Counted from the first letter of the stretch, positions 37,582 to 46,839 are shown. The stretch is DNA of 64,000 nt from Streptomyces albus subsp. albus (GCF_000725885.1 NZ_JODR01000016.1:248001-312000); one strand, 5' to 3'. Translations and numbers: made by a program. Notes: a model not told the origin generated them from the sequence alone.

Positions 37582-39153
37582 ATGGCGGAGGAGGGCACGC
37601 ACGGGGCGGGCCGCGGACAAGGCGGGGCCGACGTGGTGACCGGGGCCCCGGGGGACCAGGCCTTCAAGGTCGAGACCCACGGCATCGACCCGATACCCGA
37701 CGCGGAGCGGCACGGCGGCGCCCGCGACGTCTTCTGGGTGTGGTTCGGGTCGAACCTCACCTTCACCTACGTCATCAACGGCGCCCTGGCCGTGCTGTAC
37801 GGGCTCTCCTTCTGGCAGGCGAGCGCCGTCGTCGTGATCGGCGGGCTGACCTTCTTCGTGATCAGCGCGGCCGGACTGAGCGGGGTGCGCACCGGCACCG
37901 CCACCCTCGTCATCTCACGGGCACCGTTCGGGGTGCGCGGCAATCTGCCGGCCGGCGTCCTCAACTGGATCGTCAGCATCGGCTACACCATCATCAACAC
38001 CGTGGTCGGCGCCCAGGCGCTGGAGGCGTTCCTCGCCGACCTCGGCTGGCACGGCACCGGCCCCCGCACCCTGGCCCTCCTGGTCACCCTCGCCCTCACC
38101 TTCGGCGTCGCCACCTGGGGCCACGCCACCGTCCAGCTCGCCGAACGCTGGCTCGCCTACCTGCTCGCCGCCGGGTTCGCCGTCCTGCTCGTCCTGCTGC
38201 TGCCGGGTGCCGACTTCCACGGGCACGGCGGGGGAGCGGCGGCGGGCCTGTCCGGCTGGAGCCTGGCGCTCGTGGTCACGTTCGCCGGACCCTTCTCGTA
38301 CATGCCGATGCCCGCCGACTACACCCGCTACCTGCCCAGGACGACCCGGCTGCGGTCGCTGACCTGGTGCGGGGCCCTCGGCGGATTCGTCTCGTCCGTC
38401 GGGCTGGGCATCGCCGGGGTCGCCGCCGCCACCCGTACCGACATGACGGACGCGGTGGCCGGCACCGAGAAACTGCTGCCCGGCTGGTTCCAGACGGCGT
38501 TCCTGCTGCTGGTGCTGGGCGGCTCGGTGACCAACTCGATCCTCACCCTCTACTCCTCCAGCCTCAACCTCCAGGTCCTCGGCGTCCCCTGGAGCCGGAG
38601 GGCGCTGATGATCAGCATCGTCGTCACCGCGCTCGGCTCCTACGGCGCGCTGTTCCTCGCCGACTTCACCGCCTCGCTCACCAGCTTCCTGTCCCTGCTG
38701 ATCCTGGTGTTCGCGCCCTGGTCCGGGGTCTTCCTCGCCGACATGCTGCTGCGCCGCTGCCACTACGACACGACAGCGCTGCACGCCGGACGCCACGGCG
38801 GCTACTGGTACCGCGCCGGATACCACCCCGCCGGTATGACGGCACTGGTCGCCGGACTGGTCTTCGTCACGCTCACCTGCGACTCGGAGCTGTGGACCGG
38901 GCCGCTGGTGGCGCCCCTGGGCGGGGCCGACCTGACCGTGCTGAGCGCGGTCGTCTCCGGGCTGCTGTACGCGGCGCTGGCCCGCCACGTCCGCCCGGCC
39001 GCGCCCGACGGCGCCCCGGCCGCGCCCGCCGGCACCGCCGCGACGGGTGACGGCGCACCGGCCGCGTCCGAGGGCGTCCCCGCCGCGTATGACGGCGTAC
39101 CCGCCGCGTCCCCCGCGCCCCGGGCCGCGCCCGCCGGGCGGCACCACGACTGA
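37582..39153 (+). CDS. NCS1-family nucleobase/cation symporter
   Basis: A 523-residue integral membrane transporter of the purine-cytosine permease (NCS1) family. About 12 membrane spans run from residue 50 to 475. The N-terminal GIDPIPDAERHGGARDVFWVWFGSNLTF matches the family motif before helix 1, and the Asn-rich helix 1 is typical. Substrates of the family are nucleobases, hydantoins, allantoin and thiamine precursors; which applies is not known. The last about 55 residues are an Ala/Pro-rich tail with repeats of the type DGxPAA. GGGAG precedes the ATG. It is probably cotranscribed with the amidohydrolase gene. Confidence 0.88.
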   Translation: MAEEGTHGAGRGQGGADVVTGAPGDQAFKVETHGIDPIPDAERHGGARDVFWVWFGSNLTFTYVINGALAVLYGLSFWQASAVVVIGGLTFFVISAAGLSGVRTGTATLVISRAPFGVRGNLPAGVLNWIVSIGYTIINTVVGAQALEAFLADLGWHGTGPRTLALLVTLALTFGVATWGHATVQLAERWLAYLLAAGFAVLLVLLLPGADFHGHGGGAAAGLSGWSLALVVTFAGPFSYMPMPADYTRYLPRTTRLRSLTWCGALGGFVSSVGLGIAGVAAATRTDMTDAVAGTEKLLPGWFQTAFLLLVLGGSVTNSILTLYSSSLNLQVLGVPWSRRALMISIVVTALGSYGALFLADFTASLTSFLSLLILVFAPWSGVFLADMLLRRCHYDTTALHAGRHGGYWYRAGYHPAGMTALVAGLVFVTLTCDSELWTGPLVAPLGGADLTVLSAVVSGLLYAALARHVRPAAPDGAPAAPAGTAATGDGAPAASEGVPAAYDGVPAASPAPRAAPAGRHHD

Positions 39154-39212
39154 CCACCGTCGGCCTTCCTCCTTCCTCCCGTACGACACCCTCATCACTG
39201 GAGAACACCGCG

Positions 39213-40889
39213 ATGTCCCGCACCACCCCCCAGCAGCCCGCAGGCCCGGCCGACCTCGTCGTCCGCGCGGCCCGCGTCCACACCGTCGATCCCGCACTGC
39301 CGCGGGCAGAGGCGTTCGCCGTCCGGGACGGGCGGATCGTGTGGCTGGGTGACGACGCCGACGCGGCGGCGTGGACCGGCGAGGGCACCGAGGTCATCGA
39401 CGCGGGCGGCCGGCTGGTGCTGCCCGGCTTCATCGACGCGCACAACCACGTCCGCCTCGGCTCCGACGACGCCTGCGTCCAACTGGCCGGCGTCCGCACC
39501 CTCGACGGCATCCACCAAGCCGTCCGCGACTGGCACACCGCCCACCCGGACGCCGAGTGGATCGAGGCCGAGGCGTTCGACTACTCCGCCATCCCCGGCG
39601 GCCGGATGCCGCGCGCCACCGATCTGGACCCGGCCAGCGGCGACACCCCCGCCTTCGTCCTCAGTTACGACGTGCACACCGCCTGGCTCAACACCGCGGC
39701 CCTGCGCCGGCTGGGCATCACCGCCGGCCGCACCAGCCTGCCGTTCGGCGAGGCCGAGACCGACCCGGCCACCGGCGAACCCACCGGCTTCGTCAAGGAC
39801 TTCGCCGTCAAGGGGCTCTCCCGCGAGGGGCACCGCGCCCTGCGCGAGCTGGGGGTGCCGTGGGCCTCGCCGGACCGCCAGTACGGCAGGCTGGTGCGCA
39901 GCCTGGACGACGCCATCCGGTTCGGCATCACCACCGTGGTGGAGCCGCAGAACTCCCTGGACGACCTCGCCCTCTTCGACCGGGCCCGCGCCGAGGGGCG
40001 GCTGCGCTCCCGGCTGGTGGCGGCGCTCTTCCACCCGCGCGGCACCACCGACGCCGACCTGGACGACTTCGCCGCGGCCGTCGAGCGGTACGCGGCCGAC
40101 GGTGACCGCATCCGGCTCGGGCCGCTCAAGCTGTACATCGACGACGTGGTCGAACCGCGCACCGCCGCGCTGCTGCGCCCCTACGCGGGCTGCGCCCACC
40201 ACCGCGGCGAGACGTTCTACCCGCCCGAGGAGTTCGCCGGGCTGCTGGCCAAGCTGGACGCGCGCGGCTTCCAGTGCTTCGTGCACGCCACCGGCGACCG
40301 GGGTATCCGCACCGTCCTGGACGCGGTCGAGCACGCCCGCGCCGTCAACGGGCCGCGGGACGCCCGGCACCAGGTCGTCCACGTCGAATGCCTGGACGCG
40401 GCCGACGTGCCCCGGTTCGCCGAACTCGGCGTCGTCGCCTGCATGCAGCCCCGGCACTGCGCTCCGGAGATCGCCGGACCCGGCAAGGACTGGGCGGAGA
40501 ACGTCGGCCCCGAACGGTGGCGCAACGCCTGGCCGATGCGCAGCCTCCACGAGGCCGGTGCCACCCTCGCCTTCTCCAGCGACTGGAACGTCGCCGAGAT
40601 GGACCCGATGGTCGGCATCTACACCGCCGTGACCCGCCGCCCCCTCGCCGGCGGCGAGCCGTGGCAGCCGCACGAGACCGTGGACGTCGCCACCGCCGTG
40701 CACGGCTACACCATGGGCTCCGCCTACGCCAACTTCCTGGAGACGGACCGCGGTTCCCTCACCGTCGGCAAGCAGGCCGACTTCGTGATCCTCTCCCGGG
40801 ACATCCTCGCCTGCGAGCCGGAGGAGATCCCGGACACGGTCGTCGAGCTGGCCGCGGTCGCCGGCCGCCCGGTGCACCGCGCGGACTGA
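39213..40889 (+). CDS. YtcJ-type metal-dependent amidohydrolase
   Basis: A 558-residue member of the amidohydrolase superfamily (Amidohydro_3 group). The metal-binding HxH is in GFIDAHNHVRLG, with further ligands in FVHATGDRGI, HVECLD and SSDWNVAE (the terminal Asp). The enzyme hydrolyses C-N bonds, so it probably acts on what the adjacent NCS1 permease imports (inference). GGAGA lies 8 bases before the ATG. The gene ends 31 bases before a strong hairpin. Confidence 0.88.
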   Translation: MSRTTPQQPAGPADLVVRAARVHTVDPALPRAEAFAVRDGRIVWLGDDADAAAWTGEGTEVIDAGGRLVLPGFIDAHNHVRLGSDDACVQLAGVRTLDGIHQAVRDWHTAHPDAEWIEAEAFDYSAIPGGRMPRATDLDPASGDTPAFVLSYDVHTAWLNTAALRRLGITAGRTSLPFGEAETDPATGEPTGFVKDFAVKGLSREGHRALRELGVPWASPDRQYGRLVRSLDDAIRFGITTVVEPQNSLDDLALFDRARAEGRLRSRLVAALFHPRGTTDADLDDFAAAVERYAADGDRIRLGPLKLYIDDVVEPRTAALLRPYAGCAHHRGETFYPPEEFAGLLAKLDARGFQCFVHATGDRGIRTVLDAVEHARAVNGPRDARHQVVHVECLDAADVPRFAELGVVACMQPRHCAPEIAGPGKDWAENVGPERWRNAWPMRSLHEAGATLAFSSDWNVAEMDPMVGIYTAVTRRPLAGGEPWQPHETVDVATAVHGYTMGSAYANFLETDRGSLTVGKQADFVILSRDILACEPEEIPDTVVELAAVAGRPVHRAD

Positions 40890-40919
40890 CCGGGCGGCGG
40901 CCGTGCGCCGTCGCACCGC

Positions 40920-40954
40920 AGGGGCGGGGACCGTACGGGGAGGTCCCCGCCCCT
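40920..40954 (+). terminator. Terminator of the permease-amidohydrolase operon
   Basis: A 13-bp perfect stem (AGGGGCGGGGACC and its complement) with a 9-base loop, ending in TTGT. Confidence 0.85.
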
Positions 40955-41026
40955 TGTGCTCTCGTGAGGCGCGGGGCGGTTGCGGGACGGTTGCGGGTGT
41001 GCTGCGCGATGTAGTACTTCTTATAC

Positions 41027-41302
41027 ATGAGCGAGCAGGTGCACAACAGGCTGGCGGTCGTGCGGGCGGAACGGAAGGTCTCCCGCCAGGAGCTGGCCGC
41101 AGCGGTGGGCGCGCACTACCAGACGATCGGGTACATCGAGCGCGGGCAGTACAACCCGAGCCTCGACCTGGCCCTGCGCATCGCCGCCCACTTCCGGCTC
41201 CCGGTGGAGGCGCTGTTCTCCCTGGAGCCGTTCAGCCCGCTCACGGACGAGGTCTACGGCCCGTCCGGCCGCACACCGAACACGGGGAGGACGCCGCGAT
41301 GA
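41027..41302 (+). CDS. Small XRE/Cro-family regulator
   Basis: A 91-residue protein consisting almost only of a helix-turn-helix (residues 5-60; SRQELAAAVGAHYQTIGYIERGQYNPSLDLALRIA) followed by LPVEALFSLEPF, typical of the YozG/small Cro-like regulators that are paired with a membrane protein. The ATG has no Shine-Dalgarno. TAGTAC lies 9 bases upstream, so the mRNA is nearly or fully leaderless. The element TGTAGTA...TATACA overlaps the start and could be its own operator. Its stop overlaps the next start (ATGA). Confidence 0.85.
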   Translation: MSEQVHNRLAVVRAERKVSRQELAAAVGAHYQTIGYIERGQYNPSLDLALRIAAHFRLPVEALFSLEPFSPLTDEVYGPSGRTPNTGRTPR

Positions 41303-41856
41303 GCACGAGCACACCGGCCACGCGCTATGACAAGTGGCTGCTGAAGACCATGAACGACCAGCGCGTCAAGCGCTACCACGCCACCCGGGGAGCGCGGCGC
41401 CGCATCGTCGCCGCGCACATCGCGGTCACGGCGGCCGGACTGGCGGGCATGGTCGCCTCCTACCTGACGTCCTCGCCCTGGCCGCTGGTGGTGCTGCTCA
41501 TCGCCCTGGTGGCCTGGATCCCGCTCACCGGCATGCTCAACTCCATGACGCGCGGCCTGCTGGAGCTGCGCTCCCACCTGCTGGACGAGCGGCAGCTCGC
41601 CGAGCGCGGCACGGCCCACGCGACGGCCCACCGCATCCTGTTCTGGCTGCTGACCGCCGAACTGCTGGGCTTCTGGGTGGCCGGCGTCGGCTACGTGCCC
41701 ATGGCCGACCTCGCCGTACCGCTGGCCGCCAGCCTCCCGCTGCTGTGGGCCCTCCACCGGCTGCTGCCGCTGTGGATCGCCGCGCTGCGGGTGCGGGACG
41801 AGCCGGAGGACGACGAGTGGGACGAGGCCGCGACAGGGGCCCCGTCGGCCGCCTGA
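41299..41856 (+). CDS. Four-span membrane protein coupled to the XRE regulator
   Basis: A 185-residue protein of unknown function. Hydrophobic segments lie near residues 38-57, 61-80, 113-133 and 138-160, and the C-terminus is acidic (EPEDDEWDE). It overlaps the regulator gene by 4 bases, so the two are translationally coupled. Such XRE-plus-DUF-type membrane-protein pairs are common in Firmicutes and Actinobacteria. A role in which the membrane protein controls the regulator is possible (inference). Confidence 0.75.
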   Translation: MSTSTPATRYDKWLLKTMNDQRVKRYHATRGARRRIVAAHIAVTAAGLAGMVASYLTSSPWPLVVLLIALVAWIPLTGMLNSMTRGLLELRSHLLDERQLAERGTAHATAHRILFWLLTAELLGFWVAGVGYVPMADLAVPLAASLPLLWALHRLLPLWIAALRVRDEPEDDEWDEAATGAPSAA

Positions 41857-41978
41857 CAGCTGCCCGTGTCCACCGGACGGCGTATCCCCGGCGGTCCCGG
41901 GTGCGCCGTTCGGGCGGACTCGCCCGCGCCGCGCCGCCCCTCCCGGGTGCTTGAGGGTGCCGGTGCTACGCAGGGGAT

Positions 41979-42887
41979 ATGCGATCTGATTGTCATATCT
42001 TCACTCGCAGGAGGCTGCTGTGTGCCGGCCTCGGCGTCGGGACCACGGCGCTGGCCGGCACCACCGTCGGTGTCCTCGCAACCCGCGACGACACCGGATC
42101 CAGCACCCGCGCCGCCTCCGCCGCGGGCGGCGGCCACCCCGCGGGCGGCACCGCCCACAACTCCCGCACCGCACACGGCGGAACCGCGCCCGAGGCCGCC
42201 CACCCGCCCGGCGCGGCCGACAGCTACCGGCTGCGCCCCCTCGCCGGCGAGACCTCCATGGGCCCGCCCACCGTCCGGCCCCCGGTCCGCACCCAGGCCG
42301 AGACGACCCTGCCGGGCACCCACGGCCGGCGCGTCCTCGCCCTCACCTTCGACGACGGGCCCCATCCCGAACACACGCCCGCCCTGCTGGAAGTGCTGCG
42401 CCGGCACGGCGTCCAGGCCACCTTCTTCGTCGTCGGCGAGAACGCCACCGCCTTCCCCGGACTGCTGCACGACATCGCCGCCGACGGCCACGTCATCGGC
42501 AACCACACCTTCAGCCACCGCCAGCTGACCCGGCTGCGCACCGCCGACATCGAAGCCGAACTCGGCCGCACCAGCGACCTCATCGACCGCGTCCTCGGCG
42601 TCCCGCCCGCCTGGTGCCGCGCCCCCTACGGCGACTGGCACGGCCCCTCGCTCGAAGTCTGCGCCCGGCTGGGCATGGAACCCATGGGCTGGTCCATCGA
42701 CACCCGCGACTGGGCCCGCCCCGGCACCACCAGCATCGTCCGCGCCGTCACCGGCCAGGCCACCCCCGGCGCCATCGTCCTCCAGCACGACGGCGGCGGC
42801 CCCCGCGCCCAGACGGTCGCCGCGGTGGACCGCTACCTGCCCACCCTCCTCGCCCGGGGCTACACCTGCGTCCGCCCGCAGGTGTGA
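41979..42887 (+). CDS. Secreted polysaccharide deacetylase (NodB domain, Tat signal)
   Basis: A 302-residue exported enzyme. The N-terminus FTRRRLLCAGLGVGTTALAGTTVG has a twin-Arg motif and hydrophobic core, which implies Tat export. An Ala/Gly-rich linker leads to the NodB domain (about 110-295). The metal triad is in TFDDGPHP and NHTFSH, RAPYGDW is motif 3, and LQHDGGG is motif 5, so it should be active on N-acetylated glycans such as peptidoglycan or chitin oligomers. AGGGG precedes the ATG. It is convergent with the response regulator gene. Confidence 0.9.
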   Translation: MRSDCHIFTRRRLLCAGLGVGTTALAGTTVGVLATRDDTGSSTRAASAAGGGHPAGGTAHNSRTAHGGTAPEAAHPPGAADSYRLRPLAGETSMGPPTVRPPVRTQAETTLPGTHGRRVLALTFDDGPHPEHTPALLEVLRRHGVQATFFVVGENATAFPGLLHDIAADGHVIGNHTFSHRQLTRLRTADIEAELGRTSDLIDRVLGVPPAWCRAPYGDWHGPSLEVCARLGMEPMGWSIDTRDWARPGTTSIVRAVTGQATPGAIVLQHDGGGPRAQTVAAVDRYLPTLLARGYTCVRPQV

Positions 42888-42898
42888 GACCCGCCGGA

Positions 42899-42917
42899 CC
42901 GCGAGGCGGTCTCGCGG
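42899..42917. terminator. Hairpin between convergent genes
   Basis: A 7-bp stem (CCGCGAG / CTCGCGG) with a 5-base loop separates the deacetylase and response regulator genes. Confidence 0.6.
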
Positions 42918-42918
42918 G

Positions 42919-43644
42919 TCACACCAGCCGGCGGGCCGTCGCCCAGCGGGTCAGTTCGTGCCGGTTGGACAGCTGGAGCTTGCGCAGCACCGCCGAGACG
43001 TGGGACTCGACCGTCTTGACGGAGATGAACAGCTGCTTGGCGACCTCCTTGTACGCGTAGCCGCGGGCGATCAGCCGCAGCACCTCGCGTTCGCGCTGGG
43101 TGAGGCGGTCCAGGTCCTCGTCCACGGGCGGGGCGTCGGTGGAGGCGAAGGCGTCCAGCACGAAGCCGGCCAGGCGGGGGGAGAAGACGGCGTCGCCGTC
43201 GGAGACGCGGAAGATCGCATCGACCAGGTCGTCACCGGTGATGGTCTTGGTGACGTAACCGCGCGCACCGCCGCGGATGACGCCGATGACGTCCTCGGCC
43301 GCGTCGGACACCGACAGCGCGAGGAACCGTACGGGGGTCTCGGGGTCGCCCATCAGGGAGGTGCAGCGGCGCAGCACCTCGACGCCGCCCCCGCCGGGCA
43401 GATGGACGTCGAGCAGGACGACATCGGGGCGGGTGGCCTCGATGACCGTCACCGCCTGGTCGACGTCACCGGCCTCGCCCACCACGTCCACGCCCGTCTC
43501 GTCGGTGCGGCCGATCTCCGCCTGCACGCCCGCGCGGAACATGCGGTGGTCGTCCACCAGGACGACCCGCACCCGGCGGCCCGCGTCCGCCCCCGTGCCC
43601 TGCTGCCGGTCCGCCGCACTCGTCTCGTCAGGTCCGTCCGTCAC
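42919..43644 (-). CDS. NarL/FixJ-family response regulator (LiaR-like)
   Basis: A 241-residue regulator with a receiver domain (about 24-150; phosphoacceptor Asp79 in VVLLDVHLPG) and a C-terminal LuxR-type helix-turn-helix (about 178-240; YKEVAKQLFISVKTVESHVSAVLRKLQ). The GTG start overlaps the stop of the kinase gene by 4 bases. With the PspC-histidine kinase and the divergent PspC/LiaF-like gene it forms an envelope-stress two-component module. The likely binding palindrome is in the divergent promoter region. Confidence 0.92.
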   Translation of the reverse strand: MTDGPDETSAADRQQGTGADAGRRVRVVLVDDHRMFRAGVQAEIGRTDETGVDVVGEAGDVDQAVTVIEATRPDVVLLDVHLPGGGGVEVLRRCTSLMGDPETPVRFLALSVSDAAEDVIGVIRGGARGYVTKTITGDDLVDAIFRVSDGDAVFSPRLAGFVLDAFASTDAPPVDEDLDRLTQREREVLRLIARGYAYKEVAKQLFISVKTVESHVSAVLRKLQLSNRHELTRWATARRLV

Positions 43645-44987
43645 GACTCCGCCGCCCTCTCCATCTCCAGTTCGACCTCGGTCCCCTCACCCGGTGCGGT
43701 GCGCAGCCGCGCCGTGCCGCCGTTGCGCCGCATCCGGCCGATGATGGACTCGCGTACGCCCATCCTGTCCTCCGGGACGGAGTCCGGGTCGAAGCCCGGA
43801 CCGCGGTCCCGCACGGAGATGAAGACCGTACGCCCCTCCACCTCGGCGAAGACCTGGACGGCGCCGCCCTCGCCACCGTACTTGGCGGCGTTGACCATCG
43901 CCTCACGCGCCGCCTGGAGCTGGGCGCCCAGCGCCTCGTCCAGGGGGCAGTCGCCGACGCAGACCACCTCGACGGGCACCCCGTGGTGATCCTCCACCTC
44001 GGCGGCCGTGGCCTTCACCGCCTCGGCGAGGGTCTGCGGCTCGCTCTCCTCCTCGGCCGCCGTCCGCCCGGCGGCGTCGGCCGGCTTGTAGAGCCAGGCG
44101 CGCAGCTCCCGCTCCTGCGCACGGGCCAGCCGGGCCACCTCGCGGGGCTTGTCCGCGTTGCGCTGGATGAGGGTGAGGGTGTGCAGTACGGAATCGTGGA
44201 CGTGCGCCGCGACCTCGGCGCGCTCCTGCGCCCGGATGCGCATCAGCCGTTCCTCGGACAGGTCCTGCATCATCCGCACCAGGTAGGGGCCCGCCATCAG
44301 GGCGATGCCGACCAGTACGGCCAGTGCCGCCTGGAGGACGGAGCCCAGATGACTGACGGAGCCCTGCACGACGACGATGCCGGTGACGCCCGCGGCGACC
44401 AGCGCCACGCCCGCCGCGCTGCGCACCAGGGGCAGCAGCCGGGCACGGCGGCCGACCTCGACCCAGTGGGCGCGGCGGGAGTTGTCCGCCTGCCGCCACA
44501 CCAGGGCCACACCGATGCCGATCAGCACAACGGGCCACAGATAGGTGTTGGCGGCGCCGAACTGGAGGTTGTCGGCCGTCACGAAGATCGCCACGATGAG
44601 CGCCAGCACCGCGAAGAGCTGGCCCTTGTCGGGCTTGCGCAGGATGCGGCGGCGCAGCCCGTCCGGCCCGGCCACCGCCTCGGTCAGCCCGGCGGTACCG
44701 GTGCGGTGCCCCGCGCCCACACCGCCGGTGCCCAGCGGTACGACGAACCAGAACGCCGCGTACAGCAGCACCCCCAGCCCGTTGGCGACGCTCAGCGCGA
44801 TGAAGACGATCCGCACCCACGAGACGGGCAGCCCCAGATGTCCCGCGAGGCCGCGCGCCACGCCGCCCAGCATCCGGCCCTCGGCGCTGCGGTAGAGCTT
44901 GCGCAGGGGCGGCTCGTCGGCGGACGGCTCCGCGGACGCGTGGCCCTGCGGGGGCGCGTCCACGGGGGGCGGGGCGGGCGCTGTCAT
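43641..44987 (-). CDS. PspC-domain sensor histidine kinase (LiaS-like)
   Basis: A 448-residue sensor. An N-terminal PspC domain (about 28-92; LRKLYRSAEGRMLGGVARGLAGHLG) is followed by about five more membrane spans, then the dimerisation/His domain (AEVAAHVHDSVLHTLTLIQRN) and an ATPase domain (REAMVNAAKYGG, DRGPGFD). PspC links the kinase to membrane-stress sensing. The ATG at 44987 follows the start of similarity, and GACGAT lies 6 bases upstream; the divergent PspC gene has GACCAT in the same position. The kinase passes phosphate to the overlapping NarL-type regulator. Confidence 0.92.
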   Translation of the reverse strand: MTAPAPPPVDAPPQGHASAEPSADEPPLRKLYRSAEGRMLGGVARGLAGHLGLPVSWVRIVFIALSVANGLGVLLYAAFWFVVPLGTGGVGAGHRTGTAGLTEAVAGPDGLRRRILRKPDKGQLFAVLALIVAIFVTADNLQFGAANTYLWPVVLIGIGVALVWRQADNSRRAHWVEVGRRARLLPLVRSAAGVALVAAGVTGIVVVQGSVSHLGSVLQAALAVLVGIALMAGPYLVRMMQDLSEERLMRIRAQERAEVAAHVHDSVLHTLTLIQRNADKPREVARLARAQERELRAWLYKPADAAGRTAAEEESEPQTLAEAVKATAAEVEDHHGVPVEVVCVGDCPLDEALGAQLQAAREAMVNAAKYGGEGGAVQVFAEVEGRTVFISVRDRGPGFDPDSVPEDRMGVRESIIGRMRRNGGTARLRTAPGEGTEVELEMERAAES

Positions 44988-45021
44988 GCTCCGATCGTCA
45001 CATGTCCCGGACGGGCGGACA

Positions 45022-45038
45022 TCAGGGTCGAGCCCTGA
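45022..45038. promoter_or_regulatory. Palindromic operator of the Lia/Psp-like module
   Basis: TCAGGGTCGAGCCCTGA has perfect 6-bp arms (TCAGGG/CCCTGA) and one more pair inside. Its centre is 43 bases upstream of the kinase ATG, the place for an activator that touches the -35 region. A second TCAGGG half-site (45077-45082) lies 57 bases before the divergent PspC gene. The NarL-type regulator is the obvious candidate (inference). Confidence 0.65.
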
Positions 45039-45138
45039 GCCGCCCCCGAGCCGCCCCCGGGGAGCGGGCGCCGATCTCAGGGATCGCTCCGGGTAGGGCC
45101 CCGATGCCCGCCCGTACCGGGGGCGCGACCATAGGCGT

Positions 45139-46839
45139 ATGAGCGAGGAGGAGCAGCGCGCTGCGGGGCACGCCGGGGCCGCGGGCGAGGGCACCGGGCA
45201 GGGTGCGGGGCCCGCGGCTGACGGGTCCGGCGGGACCGGCGGGAAGCCCGGGGCTCCTGGGACTTCGGGAGTTTCCGGGGCTTCCGGGGCTTCCGGGGCG
45301 CGCGAGGGCGCCGGCCAGGGCTCGGCCCAGGGGGCGGAGCCCTCCTGGGGCGCCCACAACCCGCCGCCGGGCGCCGCCAAGGGCCAGCCGCTGCGGCGCA
45401 GCCGTACCCACAAGATCGCGGGCGGCGTGTGCGGCGGCATGGGCCGCTACTTCGACCTCGATCCGGTGATCTTCCGGGTGCCGCTCGTCGTCCTGTCGGT
45501 GGTCGGCGGGCTGGGCCTCGTCTCCTACGGCTTCGCCTGGCTCCTCATCCCCGCCGAAGGGGAGAGCCAGAACGAGGGGCGGCGGCTGCTGTCCGGACGG
45601 GTCGAGGGCAGCTCCCTCTCGGCCGTCCTGTTCGCCCTGGTCGGCTGCGGGCTGTTCCTGGCCTCGCTGGGCAACCGCAGCGTGCCCTACTCCTTGCTGC
45701 TGATCGGCGCGGTGGCAGGCGCGGCGTACTGGTCGCAGCACCGGCGGCAGGCGGAGGCGGCCGGCGCCGAAGGGGCACAGGTCGATCCGGCGACGGCGCA
45801 CGCTGTCGCCGACGCGCCCCCCGAGACGCAGGCCCCGCCCGTACCCGCGCCCGCCTCCTGGTGGCGGGAGCCGCTCACCAAGGACGGCGGCGGACACCGC
45901 CCCCTCGGCCCCTGGAGCCAGGCCGGCGCCGCCACCGGCTACCTGTGGGGCCCGCAGGACGCCTCCCCCCTGGCTGCGCCGTCCGGCACCCCGCAGGGGC
46001 CCGGCGGCACCACACCGGCGGCGCGACCGGGCGGCGCCGCGCCGGGCGGTCCGCCCGTACGCCCCGGCCAGGGCGGCTTCTCGCTGGGCGGCCTCACCTT
46101 CCTCGGCGCCGTGCTCGCCGGCGGCGCCGCCACCGCCGCCTTCTGGAGCACGCACCCCCTGGCCACCACCCTCACCGTCGGGCTCAGCTGCGCCCTCGCC
46201 GTCCTCGGACTCGGCCTGGCCGTCAGCGCGTTCGTCGGCCGTACAGGACCTGGCACCATCCTGTGCCTCGTCCTGACTGCGGTCCTGCTGGCCGGTGCGG
46301 CGGCGCTGCCCAAGGACATCAGCACCAACGTCCGCGACACCCGCTGGGTGCCGACCGGTGTCCAGGAGGTCGAACAACGCTACGCGCTGGGCACCGGCAG
46401 AGGCGAACTCGACCTGCGCGAGACGGGGCTGAAAGCAGGCCGCACCCTGCGCACCAGCGCCCGGGTCGGCGCCGGGGAACTGACGGTCGTCGTACCCGAC
46501 GACGCGGCCGTGAAGGTCACCGCCGACGTCGGGATGGGGGAGACCCGGTTCCCCCGCGGACTGGACGGCGACGGCAACACCGTCTTCGACAGCTCCGGCG
46601 GCATCGGGGAGACCCGCAGCCTGACCCTGCGGCCCTTCGACGGCGCCGACGCCAAGGGCACCGTCGAACTGCGGCTGAGCGTCGGGGTCGGCCGCGTCGA
46701 GATCGTCCGCCGGCTCCCGTCGGGCGAGCGTTCCGACCGGCCCGAGCCCCCGGACGCCCCCGCCCCCGCGGCACCCACCGGAGCGCCCGGGGCCGGCGAA
46801 TCCCGCGACAGCGACACCGAACAGGGGGCGCAGCGATGA
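45139..46839 (+). CDS. PspC-domain membrane protein with LiaF-like C-terminal domain
   Basis: A 566-residue protein. About 85 low-complexity N-terminal residues (Gly/Ala/Ser) precede a PspC domain (about 86-145; LRRSRTHKIAGGVCGGMGRYFDLDP). Several more membrane spans follow (to about 395). The C-terminal beta-rich domain (about 410-530) resembles the DUF2154/toastrack domain of LiaF; two GMGETR/GIGETR-like strands repeat within it. In Firmicutes LiaF inhibits the LiaS kinase. Here the gene is divergent from a PspC-kinase and a LiaR-like regulator, so a similar role is likely (inference). It overlaps the next gene by 4 bases. Confidence 0.88.
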   Translation: MSEEEQRAAGHAGAAGEGTGQGAGPAADGSGGTGGKPGAPGTSGVSGASGASGAREGAGQGSAQGAEPSWGAHNPPPGAAKGQPLRRSRTHKIAGGVCGGMGRYFDLDPVIFRVPLVVLSVVGGLGLVSYGFAWLLIPAEGESQNEGRRLLSGRVEGSSLSAVLFALVGCGLFLASLGNRSVPYSLLLIGAVAGAAYWSQHRRQAEAAGAEGAQVDPATAHAVADAPPETQAPPVPAPASWWREPLTKDGGGHRPLGPWSQAGAATGYLWGPQDASPLAAPSGTPQGPGGTTPAARPGGAAPGGPPVRPGQGGFSLGGLTFLGAVLAGGAATAAFWSTHPLATTLTVGLSCALAVLGLGLAVSAFVGRTGPGTILCLVLTAVLLAGAAALPKDISTNVRDTRWVPTGVQEVEQRYALGTGRGELDLRETGLKAGRTLRTSARVGAGELTVVVPDDAAVKVTADVGMGETRFPRGLDGDGNTVFDSSGGIGETRSLTLRPFDGADAKGTVELRLSVGVGRVEIVRRLPSGERSDRPEPPDAPAPAAPTGAPGAGESRDSDTEQGAQR

